Assembly (NCBI GenBank): GCA_947561715.1
Contig: OX387203.1
Coordinates: 17,608,001 to 17,672,000 of the forward strand
Source: Ascidia mentula
Taxonomy: Eukaryota; Chordata; Ascidiacea; Phlebobranchia; Ascidiidae
Length of the DNA stretch: 64,000 bases
Direction of reading: 5' to 3'
The position numbers and the translations under genes are program-made. Position 1 is the first letter of the stretch. Each line of letters begins with the position of its first letter. The notes under the pieces were generated by a model. It saw only the letters and a list, made by a program, of their open reading frames with translations. It searched no databases and had not been told where the DNA came from. Below are positions 55,501 through 64,000 of the stretch, piece after piece.

Positions 55501-58500
55501 AAAAATGTTCAAATCACAAGCGGACAACTTTCAAAATTACTTAATTCCGCCCAACCATAGCCATTATAGTGTCAAACATGCGTTTTCGTTTGTGAATAAA
55601 AAACTAAAACACATACGCCAATTTGGTTTTCACTGCTTGTTTTGTACTGGCATCTAGTATTTGTGTGCAAAATTTCAAGTCGCTTGATATAAAAATGTTC
55701 AAATCAAAGGCGGACAACTCTCAAAATTACTTAATTACGCCCAACCGTAGCCATCATAGTTTCAAACATGCGTTTTCGTTCGCGATTAAAAAACTAAAAC
55801 ACATACGCCAATTTGGTTTTCACTGCTTGTTTTGTACTGGTATCTAGTATTTGTGTGCAAAATTTCAAGTCGCCTGATATAAAAATGTTCAAATCAAAGG
55901 CGGACAACTTTCAAAATTACTTAATTCCGCCCAACCATAGCCATTATAGTGTCAAACATGCGTTTTCGTTTGTGAATAAAAAACTAAAACACATACGCCA
56001 ATTTGGTTTTCACTGCTTGTTTTGTACTGGCATCTAGTATTTGTGTGCAAAATTTCAAGTCGCTTGATATAAAAATGTTCAAATCAAAGGCGGACAACTC
56101 TCAAAATTACTTAATTACGCCCAACCGTAGCCATCATAGTTTCAAACATGCGTTTTTGTTCGCGAATAAAAAACAAAAAGACATACGCCAGTTTGGTTTT
56201 CACTGCTTGTTTTGTACTGGTATCTAGTATTAGTGTGCAAAATTTCAAGTCGCTTGATACAAAAATGTTCAAATCAAAGGCGGACAACTCTGAAAATTAC
56301 TTAATTACGCCCAACCGTAGCCATCATAGTTTCAAACATGCGTTTTTGTTCGCGAATAAAAAACTAAAAGACATACGCCAATTTGGTTTTTACTGCTTGT
56401 TTTCAACTGCCATCTAGTATTTGTGTGCAAAATTTCAAGTCGCTTGATATAAAAATGTTCAAATCAAAGGCGGACAACATTCAAAATTACTTAATTACGC
56501 CCAACCGTAGCCATCATAGTTTCAAACATGCGTGTTTGTTCGCGAATAAAAAACAAAAAGACATACGCCAGTTTGGTTTTCACTGCTTGTTTTGTACTGG
56601 TATCTAGTATTAGTGTGCAAAATTTCAAGTCGCTTGATACAAAAATGTTCAAATCAAAGGCGGACAACTCTCAAAATTACTTAATTACGCCCAACCGTAG
56701 CCATCATAGTTTCAAACATGCGTTTTTGTTCGTGAATAAAAAACTAAAAGACATACGCCAATTTGGTTTTTACTGCTTGTTTTCAACTGCCATCTAGTAT
56801 TAGTGTGCAAAATTTCAAGTCGCTTGATACAAAAATGTTCAAATCAAAGGCGGACAACATTCAAAATTACTTAATTACGCCCAACCGTAGCCATCATAGT
56901 TTCAAACATGCGTTTTTGTTCGCGAATAAAAAACATAAAGACATACGCCAGATTGGTTTTCACTGCTTGTTTTGTACTGGTATCTAGTATTAGTGTGCAA
57001 AATTTCAAGTCGCTTGATACAAAAATGTTCATATCAAAGGCGGACAACTCTCAAAATTACTTAATTACGCCCAACCGTAGCCATCATAGTTTCAAACATG
57101 CGTTTTTGTTGGCGAATAAAAAACTAAAAGACATACGCCAATTTGGTTTTTACTGCTTGTTTTAAACTGCCATCTAGTATTTGTGTGCAAAATTTCAAGT
57201 CGCTTGATATAAAAATGTTCAAATCAAAGGCGGACAACTCTCAAAATTACTTAATTACGCCCAACCGTAGCCATCATAGTTTCAAACATGCGTTTTTGTT
57301 CGCGAATAAAAAACTAAAAGACATACGCCAATTTGGTTTTCACTGCCTGTTTTCAACTGCCATCTAGTATTTGTGTGCAAAGTTTCAAGTCGCTTGATAC
57401 AAAAATGTTCATATCAAAGGCGGACAACCCTCAAAATTAATTAATATCCGCCCAACAGTAGCCACCATAGTGTCAAACATGCGTTTTTGGTCGCGAATAA
57501 AAAAGTAAAAAACATAGGCCAATTTGGTTTTCACTGCTTGTTTTGTACTGGTATCTAGTATTTGTGTGCAAAGTTTCAAGTCGCCTGATATAAAAATGTT
57601 CAAATCAAAGGCGGACAACTCTCAAAATTACTTAATATCCGCCCAAAAGTAGCCACCATAGTGTCAAACATGCGTTTTTGTTCGCGAATAAAAAACTAAA
57701 AAACATAGGCCAATTTGGTTTTCACTGCTTGTTTTGTACTGGTATCTAGTATTAGTGTGCAAAATTTCAAGTCGCTTGATACAAAAATGTTCAAATCAAA
57801 GGCGGACAATTCGCAAAATTACTTAATTACGCCCAACCGTAGCCATCATAGTTTCAAACATGCGTTTTCGTTCGCGAATAAAAAACCAAAAAACATAGGC
57901 CAATTTGGTTTTCACTGGTCGTTTTCAACTGCCATCTAGTATTTGTGTGCAAAATTTCAAGTCGCTTGATATAAAAATGTTCAAATCAAAGGCGGACAAC
58001 TCTCAAAATTACTTAATTACGCCCAACCGCAGCCATCATAGTTTCAAACATGCGTTTTTGTTCGCGAATAAAAAACAAAAAGACATACGCCAGTTTGGTT
58101 TTCACTGCTTGTTTTGTAGTGATATCTAGTATTTGTGTGCAAAATTTCAAGTGGCTTGATATAAAAATGTTCAAATCAAAGGCGGACAACTCTCAAAATT
58201 ACTTAATTACGCCCAACCGTAGCCATCATAGTTTCAAACATGCGTTTTTGTTCGCGAATAAAAAACAAAAGGACATAGGCCAATTTGGTTTTCACTGCTC
58301 GTTTTCAACTGCCATCTAGTATCTGTGTGCAAAATTTCAAGTCGCTTGATATAAAAATGTTCAAATCAAAGGCGGACAACTCTCAAAATTACTTAATTAC
58401 GCCCAACCGTAGCCATCATAGTTTCAAACATGCGTTTTTGTTCGCGAATAAAAAACAAAAAGACATACGCCAGTTTGGTTTTCACTGCTTGTTTTGTACT

Positions 58501-61500
58501 GGTATCTAGTATTAGTGTGCAAAATTTCAAGTCGCTTGATACAAAAATGTTCAAATCAAAGGCGGACAACTCTCAAAATTACTTAATTACGCCCAACCGT
58601 AGCCATCATAGTTTCAAACATGCGTTTTTGTTCGCGAATAAAAAACAAAAAGACATACGCCAGTTTGGTTTTCACTGCTTGTTTTGTACTGGTATCTAGA
58701 ATTAGTGTGCAAAATTTCAAGTCGCTTGATACAAAAATGTTCAAATCAAAGGCGGACAAATCTCAAAATTACTTAATTACGCCCAACCGTAGCCATCATA
58801 GTTTCAAACATGCGTTTTTGTTCGCGAATAAAAAACAAAAAGACATAGGCCAATTTGGTTTTCACTGCTCGTTTTCAACTGCCATCTAGTATTTGTGTGC
58901 AAAATTTCAAGTCGCCTGATATAAAAATGTTCAAATCAAAGGCGGACAACTCTCAAAATTACTTAATTACGCCCAACCGTAGCCATCATAGTTTCAAACA
59001 TGCGTTTTTGTTCAAGAATAAAAAACAAAAAAACATAGGCCAATTTGGTTTTCAGTGATTGTTTTGTACTGGTATCTAGTATTTGTGTGCAAAATTTCAA
59101 GTCGCCTGATATAAAAATGTTCAAATCAAAGGCGGACAACTCTCAAAATTACTCAATTCCTCCCAACCTTAACCACCATATTGTAAAACATGCGTTTTCT
59201 TTCGCGAATAGAAAACTAAAAGACATAGGCCAATTTGTTTTTCACTGCTTGTTTTGTGCTGGTATCTAGTATTAGTGTGCAAAATTTCAAGTCGCTTGAT
59301 CCAAAAATGTTCAAATCAAAGGCGGACAACTCTCAAAATTACTTAATTACGCCCAACCGTAGCCATCATAGTTTCAAACATGCGTTTTCGTTCGCGAATA
59401 AAAAACCAAAAAACATAGGCCAATTTGGTTTTCACTGCTCGTTTTCAACTGCCATCTAGTATTTGTGTGCAAAATTTCAAGTCGCTTGATATAAAAATGT
59501 TCAAATCAAAGGCGGACAACTCTCAAAATTACTTAATTACGCCCAACCGTAGCCATCATAGTTTCAAACATGCGTTTTTGTTCAAGAATAAAAAACAAAA
59601 AAACATAGGCCAATTTGGTTTTCAGTGATTGTTTTGTACTGGTATCTAGTATTTGTGTGCAAAATTTCAAGTCGCCTGATATAAAAATGTTCAAATCAAA
59701 GGCGGACAACTCTCAAAATTACTCAATTCCTCCCAACCTTAACCACCATATTGTAAAACATGCGTTTTCTTTCGCGAATAGAAAACTAAAAGACATAGGC
59801 CAATTTGGTTTTCACTGCTTGTTTTGTACTGGTATCTAGTATTAGTGTGCAAAATTTCAAGTCGCTTGATACAAAAATGTTCAAATCAAAGGCGGACAAC
59901 TCTCAAAATTACTTAATTACGCCCAACCGTAGCCATCATAGTTTCAAACATGCGTTTTCGTTCGCGAATAAAAAACCAAAAAACATAGGCCAATTTGGTT
60001 TTCACTGCTCGTTTTCAACTGCCATCTAGTATTTGTGTGCAAAATTTCAAGTCGCTTGATAAAAAATGTTCAAATCAAAGGCGGACAACTCTCAAAATTA
60101 CTTAATTACGCCCAACCGTAGCCATCATAGTTTCAAACATGCGTTTTTGTTCGCGAATAAAAAACAAAAAGACATACGCCAGTTTGGTTTTCACTGCTTG
60201 TTTTGTACTGGTATCTAGTATTAGTGTGCAAAATTTCAAGTCGCTTGATACAAAAATGTTCAAATCAAAGGCGGACAACTCTCAAAATTACTTAATTACG
60301 CCCAACCGTAGCCATCATAGTTTCAAACATGCGTTTTTGTTCGCGAATAAAAAACAAAAAGACATACGCCAGTTTGGTTTTCACTGCTCGTTTTGTACTG
60401 GTATCATCTAGTATTAGTGTGCAAAATTTCAAGTCGCTTGATACAAAAATGTTCAAATCAAAGGCGGACATCTCTGAAAATTACTTAATTACGCCCAACC
60501 GTAGCCATCATAGTTTCAAACATGCGTTTTTGTTCGCGAATAAAAAACAAAAAGACATACGCCAGTTTCGTTTTCACTGCTCGTTTTCAACTGCCATCTA
60601 GTATTTGTGTGCAAAATTTCAAGTCGCTTGATACAAAAATGTTCAAATCAAAGGCGGACAACTCTCAAAATTACTTAATTACGCCCAACCGTAGCCATCA
60701 TAGTTTCAAACATGCGTTTTTGTTCGCGAATAAAAAACTAAAAAACATAGGCCAATTTGGTTTTCACTGCTCGTTTTCAACTGCCATCTAGTATTTGTGT
60801 GCAAAATTTCAAGTCGCTTGATAAAAAAATGTTCAAATCAAAGGCGGACAACTCTCAAAATTACTTAATTACGCCCAACCGTAGCCATCATAGTTTCAAA
60901 CATGCGTTTTTGTTCGCGAATAAAAAACTAAAAGACATACGCCAATTTGGTTTTTACTGCTCGTTTTCAACTGCCATCTAGTATTTGTGTGCAAAATTTC
61001 AAGTCGCTTGATATAAAAATGTTCAAATCAAAGGCGGACAACTCTCAAAATTACTTAATTACGCCCAACCGTAGCCATCATAGTTTCAAACATGCGTTTT
61101 TGTTCAAGAATAAAAAACAAAAAAACATAGGCCAATTTGGTTTTCAGTGATTGTTTTGTACTGGTATCTAGTATTTGTGTGCAAAATTTCAAGTCGCCTG
61201 ATATAAAAATGTTCAAATCAAAGGCGGACAACTCTCAAAATTACTCAATTCCTCCCAACCTTAACCACCATATTGTAAAACATGCGTTTTCTTTCGCGAA
61301 TAGAAAACTAAAAGACATAGGCCAATTTGGTTTTCACTGCTTGTTTTGTACTGGTATCTAGTATTAGTGTGCAAAATTTCAAGTCGCTTGATACAAAAAT
61401 GTTCAAATCAAAGGCGGACAACTCTCAAAATTACTTAATTACGCCCAACCGTAGCCATCATAGTTTCAAACATGCGTTTTCGTTCGCGAATAAAAAACCA

Positions 61501-64000
61501 AAAAACATAGGCCAATTTGGTTTTCACTGCTCGTTTTCAACTGCCATCTAGTATTTGTGTGCAAAATTTCAAGTCGCTTGATATAAAAATGTTCAAATCA
61601 AAGGCGGACAACTCTCAAAATTACTTAATTACGCCCAACCGTAGCCATCATAGTTTCAAACATGCGTTTTTGTTCGCGAATAAAAAACAAAAAGACATAC
61701 GCCAGTTTGGTTTTCACTGCTTGTTTTGTGCTGGTATCTAGTATTAGTGTGCAAAATTTCAAGTCGCTTGATACAAAAATGTTCAAATCAAAGGCGGACA
61801 ACTCTCAAAATTACTTAATTACACCCAACCGTAGCCATCATAGTTTCAAACATGCGTTTTTGTTCGCGAATAAAAAACAAAAAGACATACGCCAGTTTGG
61901 TTTTCACTGCTTGTTTTGTACTGGTATCATCTAGTATTAGTGTGCAAAATTTCAAGTCGCTTGATACAAAAATGTTCAAATCAAAGGCGGACAACTCTCA
62001 AAATTACTTAATTACGCCCAACCGTAGCCATCATAGTTTCAAACATGCGTTTTTGTTCGCGAATAAAAAACAAAAAGACATACGCCAGTTTGGTTTTCAC
62101 TGCTCGTTTTCAACTGCCATCTAGTATTTGTGTGCAAAATTTCAAGTCGCTTGATATAAAAATGTTCAAATCAAAGGCGGACAACTCTCAAAATTACTTA
62201 ATTACGCCCAACCGTAGCCATCATAGTTTCAAACATGCGTTTTTGTTCAAGAATAAAAAACAAAAAAACATAGGCCAATTTGGTTTTCAGTGATTGTTTT
62301 GTACTGGTATCTAGTATTTGTGTGCAAAATTTCAAGTCGCCTGATATAAAAATGTTCAAATCAAAGGCGGACAACTCTCAAAATTACTCAATTCCTCCCA
62401 ACCTTAACCACCATATTGTAAAACATGCGTTTTCTTTCGCGAATAGAAAACTAAAAGACATAGGCCAATTTGGTTTTCACTGCTTGTTTTGTACTGGTAT
62501 CTAGTATTAGTGTGCAAAATTTCAAGTCGCTTGATACAAAAATGTTCAAATCAAAGGCGGACAACTCTCAAAATTACTTAATTACGCCCAACCGTAGCCA
62601 TCATAGTTTCAAACATGCGTTTTCGTTCGCGAATAAAAAACCAAAAAACATAGGCCAATTTGGTTTTCACTGCTCGTTTTCAACTGCCATCTAGTATTTG
62701 TGTGCAAAATTTCAAGTCGCTTGATATAAAAATGTTCAAATCAAAGGCGGACAACTCTCAAAATTACTTAATTACGCCCAACCGTAGCCATCATAGTTTC
62801 AAACATGCGTTTTTGTTCGCGAATAAAAAACAAAAAGACATACGCCAGTTTGGTTTTCACTGCTTGTTTTGTGCTGGTATCTAGTATTAGTGTGCAAAAT
62901 TTCAAGTCGCTTGATACAAAAATGTTCAAATCAAAGGCGGACAACTCTCAAAATTACTTAATTACACCCAACCGTAGCCATCATAGTTTCAAACATGCGT
63001 TTTTGTTCGCGAATAAAAAACAAAAAGACATACGCCAGTTTGGTTTTCACTGCTTGTTTTGTACTGGTATCATCTAGTATTAGTGTGCAAAATTTCAAGT
63101 CGCTTGATACAAAAATGTTCAAATCAAAGGCGGACAACTCTCAAAATTACTTAATTACGCCCAACCGTAGCCATCATAGTTTCAAACATGCGTTTTTGTT
63201 CGCGAATAAAAAACAAAAAGACATACGCCAGTTTGGTTTTCACTGCTCGTTTTCAACTGCCATCTAGTATTTGTGTGCAAAATTTCAAGTCGCTTGATAT
63301 AAAAATGTTCAAATCAAAGGCGGACAACTCTCAAAATTACTTAATTACGCCCAACCGTAGCCATCATAGTTTCAAACATGCGTTTTTGTTCGCGAATAAA
63401 AAACTAAAAAACATAGGCCAATTTGGTTTTCACTGCTCGTTTTCAACTGCCATCTAGTATTTGTGTGCAAAATTTCAAGTCGCTTGATATAAAAATGTTC
63501 AAGTCAAAGGCGGACAACTCTCAAAATTACTTAATTACGCCCAACCGTAGCCATCATAGTTTCAAACATGCGTTTTTGTTCGCGAATAAAAAACTAAAAG
63601 ACATACGCCAATTTGGTTTTTACTGCTCGTTTTCAACTGCCATCTAGTATTTGTGTGCAAAATTTCAAGTCGCTTGATACAAAAATGTTCAAATCAAAGG
63701 CGGACAACTCTCAAAATTACTTAATTACGCCCAACCGTAGCCATCATAGTTTCAAACATGCGTTTTCGTTCGCGAATAAAAAAACAAAAAACATAGGCCA
63801 ATTTGGTTTTCACTGCTCGTTTTCAACTGCCATCTAGTATTTGTGTGCAAAATTTCAAGTCGCTTGATATAAAAATGTTCAAATCAAAGGCGGACAACTC
63901 TCAAAATTACTTAATTACGCCCAACCGTAGCCATCATAGTTTCAAACATGCGTTTTTGTTCGCGAATAAAAAACTAAAAGACATACGCCAGTTTGGTTTT
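52565..64000 (+). repeat. 190/191-bp satellite array, about 60 units, open at the window end
   Basis: The anchor GCCAATTTGG or GCCAGTTTGG recurs every 189-193 bp from 52574 to about 63985. Two subfamilies are visible. One has 191-bp units ending TAATATCCGCCCAACAGTAG (52.57-53.72 kb, and again at 57.33-57.71 kb). The other, with 189-193-bp units reading TTAATTCCGCCC or TTAATTACGCCC, fills the rest. Blocks of three units (570 bp; 58855 and 59425) and six units (1143 bp; 61137 and 62280) are repeated as higher-order units. Most units hold a palindromic TTCGCGAA. Each unit of the second group has a 74-codon frame that overlaps the next by 35 bp; because 190 is not a multiple of three these cannot fuse, and I treat them as incidental. 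Confidence 0.95.

Noticed and set aside
52565..64000. CRISPR-like array of regular repeats
   Set aside because: The whole 190-bp unit is repeated with no unique spacers and there are no cas genes; it is a eukaryotic satellite.
52565..64000. A long repeat protein encoded by the satellite
   Set aside because: The 190-bp unit shifts frame by one base per unit, so each frame stops after 67-90 codons and cannot form a continuous protein.

Overview
This is eukaryotic, animal-type DNA. It is AT-rich, has short GT..AG introns with clean phases, and encodes secreted or membrane proteins built from metazoan modules (LDLa, LCCL, EGF, fibrinogen C-terminal domain, C-type lectin, rhodopsin-type receptor). 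The modules and the mobile elements (Penelope-like elements, a Ty3/gypsy element primed by tRNA-Ser, hammerhead-ribozyme retrozymes) suggest a marine invertebrate. A tunicate is my best guess, but the sequence does not prove it. There are no bacterial operons. Exon limits were read by eye from splice motifs and reading-frame phase.

Layout. 0-2.4 kb: a dispersed repeat, a 284-bp tandem array carrying complete type I hammerhead ribozymes (a retrozyme), and a MITE with a nested minisatellite. 2.6-4.2 kb (-): exons of an LDLa gene made by exon-pair duplication. 7.4-8.6 kb (-): a small secreted LDLa-like protein. 8.9-13.5 kb: a 2.1-kb segment duplicated in tandem, with a ribozyme relic at its edge. 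14.9-16.3 kb (-): an unrecognised lysine-rich protein. 17.3-18.4 kb (-): a relaxin/LGR-type receptor fragment with in-frame stops. 20.8-21.6 kb (-): a broken USB1 copy. 22.1-23.5 kb: a foldback element and Penelope remnants. 23.8-33.0 kb (+): a complete-looking gene for a secreted protein with two LCCL, three EGF and one fibrinogen C-terminal domain, with a 4.5-kb Ty3/gypsy element in one intron. 36-38.3 kb (+): decayed repeats of an unknown helical protein. 39.6-51.5 kb (-): a family of C-type lectin/Thr-rich stalk/transmembrane genes, one open (46.4-48.0 kb) and the others broken by stops, deletions, partial duplication and a Penelope insertion. 52.5-64.0 kb: about 60 units of a 190/191-bp satellite with higher-order repeats, running off the window.

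The host genes look like cell-surface or secreted recognition proteins in a fast-changing accessory region. The most distinctive system is the ribozyme-bearing retroelement community: intact retrozyme hammerheads, several decayed copies, and Penelope-like elements whose ends carry hammerhead-like cores. Several of these fragments lie at the breakpoints of local duplications and truncations.
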